NCBI RefSeq assembly: GCF_000182645.1
Contig: NZ_ACQA01000001.1
Coordinates: 248,001 to 312,000, forward strand
Origin: Brucella intermedia LMG 3301
Lineage (GTDB): Bacteria > Pseudomonadota > Alphaproteobacteria > Rhizobiales > Rhizobiaceae
Direction of reading: 5' to 3'
Length of the DNA stretch: 64,000 nucleotides
The notes under the pieces are model-generated. The model saw only the letters and a list, made by a program, of their open reading frames with translations, did no database searches and was not told the DNA's origin. Below, piece by piece: positions 18,767 through 28,161 of this stretch; the first letter of the stretch is position 1; every line of letters begins with the position of its first letter. The translations under genes and the position numbers were made by a program.

Positions 18767-18785
18767 AGGACAATAATGTTGTCCT
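18767..18785. promoter_or_regulatory. Palindrome in the gdhA/soxB divergent region
   Basis: A perfect 7-base inverted repeat, AGGACAA and TTGTCCT with a 5-base spacer, about 90 bases upstream of gdhA. TTGCGCAA, another palindrome, lies near 18745. The size and spacing fit a dimeric regulator, but I cannot name it. The rest of the 18680-19007 gap shows no gene. Confidence 0.4.
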
Positions 18786-19007
18786 ATTTTACAGGGGCCA
18801 TTTTTGAAACTGCTTTACCGTTCCGTTGCAGGCGCGGGCAGGCTCGCCGGCGTCGGACGGGATGTCGCGAAATGGTGGCCATGTCGTATTTGTGGCGTCT
18901 TTTGACGCAAGCCTGCTGTCGGGTTTGAAACGGAAACAATAGAAATATCATCAAAGGCTTCGCATGTGCCGGAAGGGCGCTTGCGGCCGCGAAACTGGTG
19001 GTTGTCT

Positions 19008-20261
19008 ATGTCCCGTTTTTCTGCAGCTTCGATTATTAAAAATGCGCTGTCCGGCAACAAGAACTGGAAGCCGCAATGGCCCAATGCCGAACCCAAGGCC
19101 GAATATGACGTGATAATCGTCGGCGCGGGCGGGCATGGCCTGGGTGCCGCCTATTATCTGGCCAAGGAGCACGGCATCACCAATGTCGCCGTCATCGAAA
19201 AGGGCTGGCTCGGCGGCGGCAATACGGGCCGCAACACCACCATCATCCGCTCCAACTATCTCTATGACGAGAGCGCGCATCTTTACGAACATGCGATGAA
19301 GCTGTGGGAGGGTCTGAGCCAGGACCTCAACTACAACGTCATGTTCTCGCAGCGCGGCGTCATGATGCTGGCGCATACGGTGCATGACGTACAGAGCTTC
19401 AAGCGTCATATCCATGCCAACCGCCTCAACGGCATCGACAATGAATGGCTGACCAAGGAGCAGGCGAAGGAATATTGCCCGCCGCTCGATATTTCCCCCA
19501 ATGCGCGTTATCCGGTTGTGGGCGCCACCTTGCAGCGGCGCGGCGGCGTGGCACGCCACGATGCGGTCGCCTGGGGCTATGCGCGCGGGGCGACCGAGCG
19601 CGGCGTCGATATCATCCAGAACTGCCCTGTCACGGCCATCCGCCGCGATGCTTCGGGCCGCGTCACCGGCGTCGATACGCCACGCGGCTTCATCAAGGCG
19701 AAGAAAGTGGCGGTATCGGCTGCGGGCAGCACGTCGATTGTCATGGATACGGCAGGCGTTCGCATGCCGCTTGAAAGCTTCCCGCTGCAGGCGCTGGTGT
19801 CCGAGCCGGTCAAGCCGATCTTCCCCTGCGTGGTCATGTCCAACACGGTCCATGCCTATATCAGCCAGTCCGACAAGGGCGAACTGGTGATCGGTTCCGG
19901 CACCGATCAGTATGTGTCCTACAGCCAGCGCGGCGGCCTGCCGCTGATCGAGCATACGCTTGCGGCCATCTGCGAAGTCTTCCCGATCTTCACCCGCATG
20001 CGGATGCTGCGCAAATGGGGCGGCATCGTCGATGTCACGCCGGATCGCTCCCCGATCATCGGCAAGACGCCGGTGCCGGGCCTTTATGTCAATTGCGGCT
20101 GGGGCACGGGCGGCTTCAAGGCGACGCCGGGTTCGGCGCATGTCTTCGCGCATACGATTGCCCGCGATGAGCCGCACTGGATCAACGCACCCTTCACGCT
20201 TGAACGCTTCACCACCGGTCGCCTGATCGACGAAGCGGCTGCTGCCGCCGTCGCGCACTAA
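19008..20261 (+). CDS. soxB: Sarcosine oxidase beta subunit
   Basis: Beta subunit of heterotetrameric sarcosine oxidase, which demethylates sarcosine to glycine while passing the methyl carbon to tetrahydrofolate. The dinucleotide motif [17 protein letters not shown] near residue 35 binds FAD, and the [12 protein letters not shown] block carries the His used for covalent FMN attachment in this family. ATG 19008 gives the normal SoxB opening ([14 protein letters not shown]); the frame upstream to 18966 is not conserved in character. It is first of soxBDAG. Confidence 0.93.
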   Translation: MSRFSAASIIKNALSGNKNWKPQWPNAEPKAEYDVIIVGAGGHGLGAAYYLAKEHGITNVAVIEKGWLGGGNTGRNTTIIRSNYLYDESAHLYEHAMKLWEGLSQDLNYNVMFSQRGVMMLAHTVHDVQSFKRHIHANRLNGIDNEWLTKEQAKEYCPPLDISPNARYPVVGATLQRRGGVARHDAVAWGYARGATERGVDIIQNCPVTAIRRDASGRVTGVDTPRGFIKAKKVAVSAAGSTSIVMDTAGVRMPLESFPLQALVSEPVKPIFPCVVMSNTVHAYISQSDKGELVIGSGTDQYVSYSQRGGLPLIEHTLAAICEVFPIFTRMRMLRKWGGIVDVTPDRSPIIGKTPVPGLYVNCGWGTGGFKATPGSAHVFAHTIARDEPHWINAPFTLERFTTGRLIDEAAAAAVAH

Positions 20262-20273
20262 GGGAGGTATGAT

Positions 20274-20579
20274 ATGCTTTTAATCCGTTGCCCTTATTGC
20301 GAGATGGAACGTCCGGAACTGGAATTTGCCTATGCAGGCGAAGCGCATATTGCGCGCCCTGCCGACCCATCGACGCTTTCCGACGACGAATGGCGCGATT
20401 TCCTGTTCACGCGCTCCAATCCCCGCGGCACCCATTTTGAACGCTGGCGGCATATCAATGGCTGCGGCCGCTTCTTCAATGCGGTGCGCGACACGGTGAG
20501 CGACAAGTTCGCGATGACCTACAAGGCCGGTGAACCCCGTCCTGCTTTGGCAGAAACTCCGGTTGCGGAGACGAAATAA
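20274..20579 (+). CDS. soxD: Sarcosine oxidase delta subunit
   Basis: A 101-residue zinc-binding delta subunit. It has CPYC at the N terminus plus a later His/Cys pair (HINGCGRFF), the set that binds one zinc ion in SoxD. A strong AGGGAGG ribosome site precedes the ATG. Its stop overlaps the soxA start (TAATG). Confidence 0.92.
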   Translation: MLLIRCPYCEMERPELEFAYAGEAHIARPADPSTLSDDEWRDFLFTRSNPRGTHFERWRHINGCGRFFNAVRDTVSDKFAMTYKAGEPRPALAETPVAETK

Positions 20580-23578
20580 TGACCGATATGCGCATTCATA
20601 ACAAAGGCCGCGTCAACAAGGCCAAGGCCGTCCGGTTCACCTTCAACGGCAAGTCCTATTCCGGCTTCGAGGGCGATACGCTGGCTTCCGCCATGCTTGC
20701 CAATGGCGAGCATCTGGCCGGTCGTTCGTTCAAATATCACCGCCCGCGCGGCATTCTTTCCGCCGGTTCCGAAGAGCCGAATGCGCTGATGGGCGTTTCA
20801 CGCGGGCCGGGCCGCTTCGAGCCGAACACCCGCGCAACGGTGCTGGAACTCTATGACGGCCTCAAGGCCGAAACCCAGAACCACTGGCCGTCGCTGAAGC
20901 ACGATGTGGGCGCGATCAACGACGCCTTCTACATGTTCTTCTCGGCAGGCTTTTACTACAAGACCTTCATGTGGCCGAAGAGTTTCTGGAACAAGGTCTA
21001 TGAGCCATTCATCCGTGGCGCGGCCGGTCTTGGCAAATCGCCTTCCGAGCCCGATCCCGACACCTATGCCAGCCGCTATGCCTTCTGCGATGTGTTGATC
21101 GCCGGTGGCGGGCCTGCCGGTCTTGCTGCCGCGCTGGAGGCCGCGAAAAGCGGCGCCAAGGTAATCATCTGCGACGAGCAGGCGGAATTTGGCGGCTCGC
21201 TTCTGTCGGAACCGGAGCCTGTCATCAATGGCCGCGCAAGCTGGGACTGGCTCAGCGAAACCATTGCCGCGCTCAAGGGCAATCCGAATGTCACGCTTCT
21301 GCCGCGCACTACGGCCATCGGCTATTACCACCAGAACATGGTCGGCCTTTGCGAGCGCCTGACCGATCATCAGGCCAGACCCGCTTCCAACGCGCCGCGT
21401 GAACGCATGTGGCGGGTGCGCGCTAGCCAAGTCGTGCTGGCGCAGGGTTCCATCGAAAAACCGCTGGTCTTTGCCGGCAATGACCGCCCGGGTGTGATGC
21501 TGGCATCCGCCGCACGCACCTATCTCAACCGCTATGGCGTCAAGGTCGGCAATCAGGCCGTCGTCGTCACCTCGCATGACAGCGCCTGGCTTGCGGCCTT
21601 CGATCTCGCGGTCGCAGGCGTCAAGGTTCCGGCCATCATCGATGTGCGTTCAAGCGTTGCCGACAGCCTCGTCAACCGCGCGAAGATGCTCGGCATCGAG
21701 ACGCTGACCGGCTGGACGGTGACGGATACCGGCGGACGCCACCGCGTGTCGTCCGTGCGCGTCAATCCGGTTTCCAATGGCTCTGTCGGCGCTGCGCGCA
21801 CGATTGCCTGCGACGTGCTGCTGATGTCCGGCGGCTGGAATCCGAGCGTGCATCTGTTCTCGCACACGAAAGGCTCGCTGGTCTGGGACGACGCACGGCA
21901 GATCTATCTGCCGGGCAAGCCGACCGAGGAAAGCCGCTGTGCCGGTGCGGGCAATGGCAATTTCGATCTGGCTGCCGCATTGCGTGAGGGTGCGGAAGCG
22001 GGTGCCGCGGCAGCCAGCGATGCCGGGCACAAGGCCAAGCCATCAGACTATGCTGTGGCCGGTGATTTCATCTGCGACGGCGTAAGCTGTCGCGAACTGC
22101 CGACCGATCGCGATCCGGGCAAGGCCAAGGCTTTCATCGATTTCCAGAACGATGTGACCGCCAAGGATATTCGTCTGGCCGTGCGCGAGGGCTTCCACTC
22201 CATCGAGCACGTCAAGCGCTATACCACCAACGGCATGGCGACCGATCAGGGCAAGACGTCCAACATCAACGGTCTGGCCGTTGCAGCCGATGCGCTCAAG
22301 CGCCCGACGCCGCAGGTGGGTCTCACCACCTTCCGTCCGCCCTATACGCCGACGACCTTTGGCGCCTTCTGCGGTTATAATCGCGGCAAACTGTTCGACG
22401 TGACGCGCAAGACGCCAATCGATAGCTGGGCCGAACAGCATGGCGCGGCTTTCGAGCCGGTGTCGCTGTGGCGGCGCGCATGGTATTTCCCGAAAACCGG
22501 CGAAGACATGCATCAGGCCGTGGCGCGTGAATGCAGGGCGACCCGCCAGTCGCTCGGCATGTTCGATGCCTCCACGCTCGGCAAGATCGAAGTTGTCGGC
22601 CCGGATGCAGCCGAATTCATGAACCGCATGTACACCAATCCATGGACGAAGCTTGGTGTCGGGCGCTGCCGCTATGGCCTGCTGCTCGGCGAAGATGGCT
22701 TCATCCGCGATGATGGTGTCGTCGGTCGCCTGACGCAGGATCGCTTCCATGTGACCACCACGACCGGCGGTGCCGCGCGTGTTCTCAACATGATGGAAGA
22801 TTATCTCCAGACCGAATGGCCGGAGCTGAAAGTCTCATTGACCTCGACCACCGAGCAATGGGCCGTGGTCGCGATCAATGGCCCCAATGCGCGCAAGCTC
22901 ATCGAGCCGATGGTCGAAGGGCTGGATATTTCCGACGAAGCCTTCCCGCATATGTCGGTTGCGGAATGCAAATTCCTCGGCGTGCCTGCGCGTCTGTTCC
23001 GCATGAGCTTCACCGGCGAACTGGGTTACGAAATCAACGTTCCCGCGCGCTATGGCCTGTCACTGTGGAAGGCGCTTTATGAGGCCGGCCAGCAATATGA
23101 CATCACGCCTTACGGCACCGAAACCATGCACGTCCTGCGCGCCGAAAAGGGCTATATCATTGTCGGTCAGGACACGGATGGCACGGTGACGCCGGATGAT
23201 GCCAGCCTTGGCTGGGCGATTGGCAAGCAGAAGCCGGATTTCGTCGGCAAGCGTTCGCTCACCCGTCCGGACATGCTGAAATCGGATCGCAAGCATCTCG
23301 TGGGGCTGCTCACCAATGATCCGAAGCTGGTGCTGGAAGAAGGCGCGCAGATTGTCGCCGACCCAAAACAGCCGTTGCCGATGACCATGCTTGGCCATGT
23401 CACCTCGTCCTATTGGAGCGAGACGCTCGGGCGGTCCATCGCCATGGCGTTGGTGTCGGGCGGCAAGGCTCGCATGGGTGAAACGCTTTATATGCCGATG
23501 CCGGATGGCAGCGTGCATGAGGCCACTGTATCGGGCATGGTCTTCTATGACCCCGAAGGCACAAGGCTTAATGGATAA
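20579..23578 (+). CDS. soxA: Sarcosine oxidase alpha subunit
   Basis: A 999-residue catalytic subunit. An N-terminal ferredoxin-like fold without cluster cysteines is followed by an NAD-binding Rossmann domain (LIAGGGPAGLAAALEAAKSG, near residues 175-195). The C-terminal half is a GcvT-like aminomethyltransferase region (SLWRRAWYF, GELGYEINVP) that uses tetrahydrofolate. The length and order match the family exactly. Together with SoxB, D and G it makes the soluble cytoplasmic complex. Confidence 0.93.
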   Translation: MTDMRIHNKGRVNKAKAVRFTFNGKSYSGFEGDTLASAMLANGEHLAGRSFKYHRPRGILSAGSEEPNALMGVSRGPGRFEPNTRATVLELYDGLKAETQNHWPSLKHDVGAINDAFYMFFSAGFYYKTFMWPKSFWNKVYEPFIRGAAGLGKSPSEPDPDTYASRYAFCDVLIAGGGPAGLAAALEAAKSGAKVIICDEQAEFGGSLLSEPEPVINGRASWDWLSETIAALKGNPNVTLLPRTTAIGYYHQNMVGLCERLTDHQARPASNAPRERMWRVRASQVVLAQGSIEKPLVFAGNDRPGVMLASAARTYLNRYGVKVGNQAVVVTSHDSAWLAAFDLAVAGVKVPAIIDVRSSVADSLVNRAKMLGIETLTGWTVTDTGGRHRVSSVRVNPVSNGSVGAARTIACDVLLMSGGWNPSVHLFSHTKGSLVWDDARQIYLPGKPTEESRCAGAGNGNFDLAAALREGAEAGAAAASDAGHKAKPSDYAVAGDFICDGVSCRELPTDRDPGKAKAFIDFQNDVTAKDIRLAVREGFHSIEHVKRYTTNGMATDQGKTSNINGLAVAADALKRPTPQVGLTTFRPPYTPTTFGAFCGYNRGKLFDVTRKTPIDSWAEQHGAAFEPVSLWRRAWYFPKTGEDMHQAVARECRATRQSLGMFDASTLGKIEVVGPDAAEFMNRMYTNPWTKLGVGRCRYGLLLGEDGFIRDDGVVGRLTQDRFHVTTTTGGAARVLNMMEDYLQTEWPELKVSLTSTTEQWAVVAINGPNARKLIEPMVEGLDISDEAFPHMSVAECKFLGVPARLFRMSFTGELGYEINVPARYGLSLWKALYEAGQQYDITPYGTETMHVLRAEKGYIIVGQDTDGTVTPDDASLGWAIGKQKPDFVGKRSLTRPDMLKSDRKHLVGLLTNDPKLVLEEGAQIVADPKQPLPMTMLGHVTSSYWSETLGRSIAMALVSGGKARMGETLYMPMPDGSVHEATVSGMVFYDPEGTRLNG

Positions 23579-23588
23579 GGATTGAACC

Positions 23589-24143
23589 ATGCTCGTTGAA
23601 ACCAAACCTTATTCGAACCGCAAGGTCGTCATTCCCGGTCGTCTGGAAATCCACGCGGCGGACGATGCTGCCCGTTTCGTCCTGCGCATCGGCCCGGCAA
23701 AGCTGGCCCTGGCTGAAAAGGCGCTGGGCGCAGAAATCCCGGCGAAGATCGGCGATCTTGCCCGCACGGATGATATTGCCGTTGCCTGCATCGGACCGGA
23801 TGAATGGTATATCTGGGCTGATGAAGCCAAGGGTGCTGCCATCACGCAGGCTTTCGCCGGGCTTTATGAAACAGAGCCGCACAGCCTGACGGAAGTGAGC
23901 CATCGCGAAACCGGCATCGACATTACCGGCCCGCAGGCTGAATGGCTCCTCAATGCCGCGTCTCCGCTCAATCTGGCTGAAATGCAGGCACCGGGCGCTG
24001 CGCGCACCATCTTCGACCGGGCCCAGATCATCCTGCTGAAATGGGATGCGGATCATTACCGCATCGAAGTGTGGAACTCATTCGCCGATCATGTGTGGAC
24101 CTTGCTGGAACTGGCCAGCAACGAGGTCGAACTCGCAATCTGA
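23589..24143 (+). CDS. soxG: Sarcosine oxidase gamma subunit
   Basis: A 184-residue gamma subunit, a truncated GcvT-like fold. It ends the soxBDAG operon and is followed by a textbook terminator. AAGGATTG precedes the ATG. No folate-recycling genes (glyA, purU, folD), which often accompany this operon, lie beside it. Confidence 0.88.
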   Translation: MLVETKPYSNRKVVIPGRLEIHAADDAARFVLRIGPAKLALAEKALGAEIPAKIGDLARTDDIAVACIGPDEWYIWADEAKGAAITQAFAGLYETEPHSLTEVSHRETGIDITGPQAEWLLNAASPLNLAEMQAPGAARTIFDRAQIILLKWDADHYRIEVWNSFADHVWTLLELASNEVELAI

Positions 24144-24151
24144 TCGAAAAG

Positions 24152-24177
24152 ACGCCGCCCCACCGGGCGGCGTTTTT
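24152..24177 (+). terminator. Rho-independent terminator of soxBDAG
   Basis: ACGCCGCCC and GGGCGGCGT form a 9-bp GC-rich stem with a 4-base loop, followed directly by a run of T. Confidence 0.9.
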
Positions 24178-24206
24178 GCCTTGAGGGCTTGATGCGACAT
24201 CTCCTT

Positions 24207-24254
24207 CCCTCATCCTGAGGAGCCGTTGAAAACGGCGTCTCGAAGGGCTGAGGG
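24207..24254. repeat. Rhizobiales palindromic repeat (REP/RIME type)
   Basis: CCCTCATCCTGAGG and the matching CGAAGGGCTGAGGG enclose an inner GCCGT-tgaaa-ACGGC hairpin. This is the common intergenic palindrome of rhizobia and Brucella relatives. It separates the convergent sox and amidohydrolase genes. Confidence 0.8.
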
Positions 24255-24282
24255 AAAATGCGCCGGTATCCGCCTCTGTCCT

Positions 24283-25131
24283 TTAAAGCTTCCAGAGACG
24301 GATTGCATTCCCGGACAACAGGCGCGTTTTTTCGTCGTTGCTGCATCCTTCAAGAAGCGCATGGGTTGTCGCCACCCATGTGGAAAGCCCGGCGTCGGCA
24401 TTGGTTGCCAATGTGCAGACGGGCCAGTCGCTGCCCCACACCACACGGTCCCAGCCGAATGACCGGATGACATGTTCGACATAGGGCCGCACCGTATCGA
24501 CGGTCCAGTTTTCCGGGTCCGCATAGGCCACCACGCCGGAAATCTTCGCCGTCACATTGTCGCGCTGCGAAATCTCGCTGATGCCCTTCTGCCAGCTTTC
24601 CAGTGCTCCCGACTTTATATCCGGCACGCCGCAGTGATCGAGCACGAATTGCACCCCGGGCGCGAGGTCGGCCAGTGCCAGCACCTTGTCGATCTGGTGG
24701 GGAAGGGTGCAAAGATCGAAGGTCAGGCCGGTGCCTTCGAGCCGCTTGATATTCTCGCGGAAAAGCGCGCCCTCGGAAACATCGTCCGGCACGACATGCA
24801 ACACGCGGCGAAAGCCTTTGACGAAGGGATTGCTGCGCTGGCGTTCCAGATATTCGGCAAAGCCTGGCTCTTCCGGGCGGCAGGAGGCGATTGCGCCCTT
24901 GATGAAATCACCCGATCGTCTGGAAATCTCCTGAATATGATCCGTTTCAGCCTGAATGGCATCGGCTGCCACATCCACTTCCATATGCAGCGCCGCCTCG
25001 ATGCCGCAGCGCTCTGCCTGCTTCCGATAGGTCTCGAACAGGAAGTCGCGATTGAGGGCCGGAACGCCGTCGAGCCATGGATAGTTCAGCGCGCTTTTGT
25101 CGATCAGATGCAGATGGGTATCGATAATCAT
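24283..25131 (-). CDS. Amidohydrolase-family lactonase, likely L-fuconolactonase
   Basis: A metal-dependent hydrolase of the amidohydrolase superfamily (282 residues). The DTHLHL metal motif is at the N terminus (MIIDTHLHL), and the DHCG and GSDWPV blocks typical of fuconolactonase/PDC-lactonase relatives come later. ATG 25131 is chosen for the GGAGGAC site upstream; the longer frame adds a Phe-rich leader without a ribosome site. Its neighbours (fuconate dehydratase-like, SDR and FAH proteins) suggest it opens L-fucono-1,5-lactone. An analogous lactone is possible. Confidence 0.8.
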   Translation of the reverse strand: MIIDTHLHLIDKSALNYPWLDGVPALNRDFLFETYRKQAERCGIEAALHMEVDVAADAIQAETDHIQEISRRSGDFIKGAIASCRPEEPGFAEYLERQRSNPFVKGFRRVLHVVPDDVSEGALFRENIKRLEGTGLTFDLCTLPHQIDKVLALADLAPGVQFVLDHCGVPDIKSGALESWQKGISEISQRDNVTAKISGVVAYADPENWTVDTVRPYVEHVIRSFGWDRVVWGSDWPVCTLATNADAGLSTWVATTHALLEGCSNDEKTRLLSGNAIRLWKL

Positions 25132-25215
25132 GAAAACGTCCTCCTCCCGTATAGTTTCAAAAAAGAAGAGAGTTTTCAAATAAGAATTGACGGTCTCCCG
25201 CTTTCGGAATGCGTT

Positions 25216-26019
25216 CTACTCAGTGGCTCCGATATCGGAGCCCACCAGTTTCGACAGATCCTGAACAGTCTTTTGCAGCAGGCCGATGGTCTGTGTGATG
25301 TCGGGGGCTGAAGCCGAGTTGACGAGCGTCACATAGGGGCAGGTCAGCGAGGCTATGCAGGTGCCGTCCGGGCCGAGGATGGGCGCCGAGAGATTATAGA
25401 CGCCTGCCACCTGGGCGCTCGGCATCATTTCATAACCGCGTTCGCGTATCTGGTCGAGCCGGTCGTAGAAGTCTTGATCGAGCTTTACACTTTCAACGTC
25501 CTTTGCATATTCGGCAATCATCATCTTGCGTTCTTCGGGAGAACGGAAGGCGAGAAGCACATGGCCGGACCCGGTGTCGAACAGGCTGATATGTGAGCCG
25601 ACGCGGATCGAAATGCCCCAGTAATCCGGGGCTTCCTGCTGCGCTATGACAACGACCGACCCGCGGTCGAACACCGCAAGCTGGTTGGCCTGTCGCGAGC
25701 GGTCCGCGAGTTCACGCATGAAGGGCGTGGCAAAGGAAGCCAGTCTGCGCACCGGTGCATGAAGGTGTGCAAGACCGAACAGCTTGAGGGTCAGTGAATA
25801 GCGGTCGCCTTCAAGCTTGGTCACATAACCGCGCTTCACCAGCCGGTCCAGCATCCGGTAGAATTCATTGGGGCTGCGGTCGAGGTGTTTGGCAATCTCT
25901 GCCTGTGTCAGCCCACCATCCACGCTCGCAAGCAGTTCCAGAATATCCAGGCCCTTGTCCAGCGCCGGGGCGCGATAGCGATCCTCTGTTTCCAAGTGAA
26001 CTCCCCTTGTGAATATCAT
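25216..26019 (-). CDS. IclR-family transcriptional regulator
   Basis: A 267-residue regulator with an N-terminal winged helix (ALDKGLDILELLAS, LTQAEIAKHLDRSPNEFYRMLDRL) and a C-terminal effector-binding IclR domain. Two starts compete: ATG 26019, and a TTG at 25995 that has a better ribosome site (AGGGGAG). It lies between the lactonase gene and the divergent fucose-type catabolic genes, and most likely controls both in response to a pathway intermediate. Confidence 0.88.
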   Translation of the reverse strand: MIFTRGVHLETEDRYRAPALDKGLDILELLASVDGGLTQAEIAKHLDRSPNEFYRMLDRLVKRGYVTKLEGDRYSLTLKLFGLAHLHAPVRRLASFATPFMRELADRSRQANQLAVFDRGSVVVIAQQEAPDYWGISIRVGSHISLFDTGSGHVLLAFRSPEERKMMIAEYAKDVESVKLDQDFYDRLDQIRERGYEMMPSAQVAGVYNLSAPILGPDGTCIASLTCPYVTLVNSASAPDITQTIGLLQKTVQDLSKLVGSDIGATE

Positions 26020-26415
26020 TCTTCATATACGAAGGACCGCGGATTCGAAAGGTGCAAACAGGCAGAGAAAGCCTTGACCGGATTTGCATAATATGTTTGC
26101 ATATAAATAAATGATTTACAATTGGGGGCGAGTTGAGGAGCGCCGCCGGGAGGCCAGGGTGCAAGGTGAGTTTCGAGGCGTGCTGCCGGGCGGGAGCCGT
26201 CCGGTTGGTGCGGAGCGTGGAATAGCGCGCTGCTACGGATCGCATCTGCGATCTTGCCCACGGCACCCCGATCCTTGCAAGCGGCGTCGGCGACACGGCG
26301 ATGCTCATCAACCCGGTTGCTTTTTCCCATGGTTATGATCGTCTGCGGTTCATATCGGAAATACGCTTAATCAGCGGGACGACCACATCCTGCTTGTCGA
26401 ACGGAAGGCTTGGAA
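26020..26415. other. Divergent regulatory region with a possible gene relic
   Basis: The first 100 bases are AT-rich and hold a direct repeat of TTTGCATA (26083-26090 and 26096-26103), a candidate operator or promoter element. From about 26236 one plus-strand frame reads with native-looking codon use (DLAHGTPILASG, then GDTAMLINP) but has an upstream stop and no start. It may be a decayed gene fragment. No intact gene is supported. Confidence 0.35.
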
Positions 26416-27150
26416 ATGACGATACGTTTTGATGGAAAGACCGCGCTGGTGACAGCCGCAGCGCAAGGGATCGGCCGTGCAAGCGCACTGGCCTTTGCGG
26501 AGGCGGGCGCGAAGGTCTACGCGACCGACATCAATACCGATGCTCTCAAGGAGATCGAAGGCGTCAGCGGCATCATCACCCGCAAGCTCAACGTGCTTGA
26601 CGATGAGCAGGTCAAGGCGCTCGTCGCCGAAATCGGGCAGGTGGATATCCTGTTCAACTGCGCTGGTGTCGTCCATGGCGGCTCGATCCTCGAAATGAAG
26701 GACGAAGACCTCGATTTTGCGGTCAATCTCAACATCCGTTCGATGATCCGCACCATCCGCGCCGTGCTGCCGGGCATGCTGGAACGCAAGGACGGCGCCA
26801 TCGTCAACATGGCCTCGGTCGCTTCCAGTGTGAAGGGCGTGCCGAACCGCTTTGCCTATGGCGTCACCAAGGCCGCAGTTATCGGCCTGACGAAGGCCGT
26901 CGCCGCCGATTATGTTGCCAGGGGCATCCGCTGCAACGCCATTTGCCCCGGTACGGTGGAAAGCCCGTCCCTGCAGGACCGCTTGCGCGCGCAGGGCGAT
27001 TATGAGGAGCAGCGCGCAGCCTTCATCGCCCGCCAGCCGATCGGCCGCATTGGCCAGCCGGAAGAAATCGCCGATCTCGCCGTTTATCTCGCCGGTGCGA
27101 CCTACACCACCGGCCAGGCCTACAACATTGACGGAGGCTGGACGATCTAG
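26416..27150 (+). CDS. SDR-family dehydrogenase, likely 2-keto-3-deoxy-L-fuconate dehydrogenase
   Basis: Short-chain dehydrogenase/reductase of 244 residues. The cofactor motif AAAQGIGRAS is near residue 15, followed by CAGVVHG, a catalytic Ser, the YGVTK active-site Tyr/Lys and the C-terminal TTGQAYNIDGGWTI. The start is ATG 26416 with GGAAGG upstream. In the non-phosphorylative L-fucose pathway such an enzyme oxidises 2-keto-3-deoxy-L-fuconate to the 2,4-diketo acid, the substrate of the next gene's product. The family is certain. The substrate is inferred from the neighbours. Confidence 0.85.
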   Translation: MTIRFDGKTALVTAAAQGIGRASALAFAEAGAKVYATDINTDALKEIEGVSGIITRKLNVLDDEQVKALVAEIGQVDILFNCAGVVHGGSILEMKDEDLDFAVNLNIRSMIRTIRAVLPGMLERKDGAIVNMASVASSVKGVPNRFAYGVTKAAVIGLTKAVAADYVARGIRCNAICPGTVESPSLQDRLRAQGDYEEQRAAFIARQPIGRIGQPEEIADLAVYLAGATYTTGQAYNIDGGWTI

Positions 27151-27247
27151 GGCGGTCGATATTCAAGCTCTGGCGGTCTGCAAATGGCGCAGCCAGAGCT
27201 CGACCACCCTGACGCCCTCTCTTTCATCCCCTCAAAGGAGTAAACTC

Positions 27248-28093
27248 ATGAAATTTCTTCGTTACGGTGAAGCCGGTCAGGAAAAGCCGGGCATTCTCGA
27301 TGCCGATGGCGCGATCCGCGATCTCTCCGCCCATGTAGGCGACCTCTCCGGCGCGGCGCTTGCCCCGGATACACTGGCAAAGCTCGGCGCGATCGACGTC
27401 AATTCGCTGCCGAAGGTCGAAGGCAATCCGCGCCTTGGTCCTTGTGTTGCAGGCACCGGCAAGTTCATCTGCATCGGCCTCAACTATTCCGATCACGCCG
27501 CCGAAACCGGCGCGGCGGTCCCGCCGGAACCGATCATCTTCATGAAGGCAACGTCCGCCATCGTCGGCCCGAATGACGATCTCGTCATCCCGCGCGGTTC
27601 GGAAAAGACCGACTGGGAAGTCGAACTTGGCATCGTCATCGGCAAGACCGCGAAATATGTCTCGGAAGAAGACGCCCTCGACTACGTGGCTGGCTATTGC
27701 ACCATCCATGATGTGTCGGAACGCGCCTTCCAGATCAAGCGTCAGGGCCAGTGGACGAAGGGCAAGTCCTGCGACACGTTCGGCCCGACCGGCCCGTGGC
27801 TCGTGACGAAGGATGAGATCGAAGACCCGGAAAACCTCGGCATGTGGCTCAAGGTCAATGGCGAGACCATGCAGAACGGTTCGTCGAAGACGATGATCTA
27901 CGGCATTCGCCACCTCGTTTCCTACCTGTCGCAGTTCATGTCCTTGCAGCCGGGCGATATCATCTCCACCGGCACGCCTCCCGGCGTCGGCATGGGCATG
28001 AAGCCGCCTCGCTATCTCAAGGCTGGCGACGTCGTGGAACTCGGCATCGAAGGCCTCGGCAGCCAGAAGCAGAACGTGCGCGCCGACACCTAG
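27248..28093 (+). CDS. Fumarylacetoacetate hydrolase-fold protein, likely 2,4-diketo-3-deoxy-L-fuconate hydrolase
   Basis: A 281-residue FAH-superfamily enzyme that cleaves a diketo acid carbon-carbon bond using a divalent metal. The metal-binding region DWEVELGIVIG and the CIHDVSERAFQ-like block (CTIHDVSER) are present, as are FMKATSAIVGPND and STGTPPGVGMG. AAAGGAG lies upstream of ATG 27248. In the predicted pathway it releases pyruvate and lactate. It follows the SDR gene by about 100 bases in the same operon. Confidence 0.87.
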   Translation: MKFLRYGEAGQEKPGILDADGAIRDLSAHVGDLSGAALAPDTLAKLGAIDVNSLPKVEGNPRLGPCVAGTGKFICIGLNYSDHAAETGAAVPPEPIIFMKATSAIVGPNDDLVIPRGSEKTDWEVELGIVIGKTAKYVSEEDALDYVAGYCTIHDVSERAFQIKRQGQWTKGKSCDTFGPTGPWLVTKDEIEDPENLGMWLKVNGETMQNGSSKTMIYGIRHLVSYLSQFMSLQPGDIISTGTPPGVGMGMKPPRYLKAGDVVELGIEGLGSQKQNVRADT

Positions 28094-28107
28094 GCTTTGT
28101 TTGAGCA

Positions 28108-28140
28108 TGGTCCCGAACCGGCTTTGCTGTTTCGGGACCA
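28108..28140. repeat. Short palindromic repeat between pathway genes
   Basis: TGGTCCCGAA and TTCGGGACCA form a 10-bp stem with a 13-base loop. The surrounding GAGCATG resembles the dispersed Brucellaceae palindromes seen elsewhere in this window. It may also act as an intercistronic stability loop. Confidence 0.55.
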
Positions 28141-28161
28141 CGCCCTGATCACGGATAAATC

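Noticed and set aside
26111..26338. A 75-residue plus-strand ORF in the IclR upstream gap
   Set aside because: Arg-rich composition, no ribosome site and no recognisable pattern; treated as noise, although another frame nearby may be a relic.
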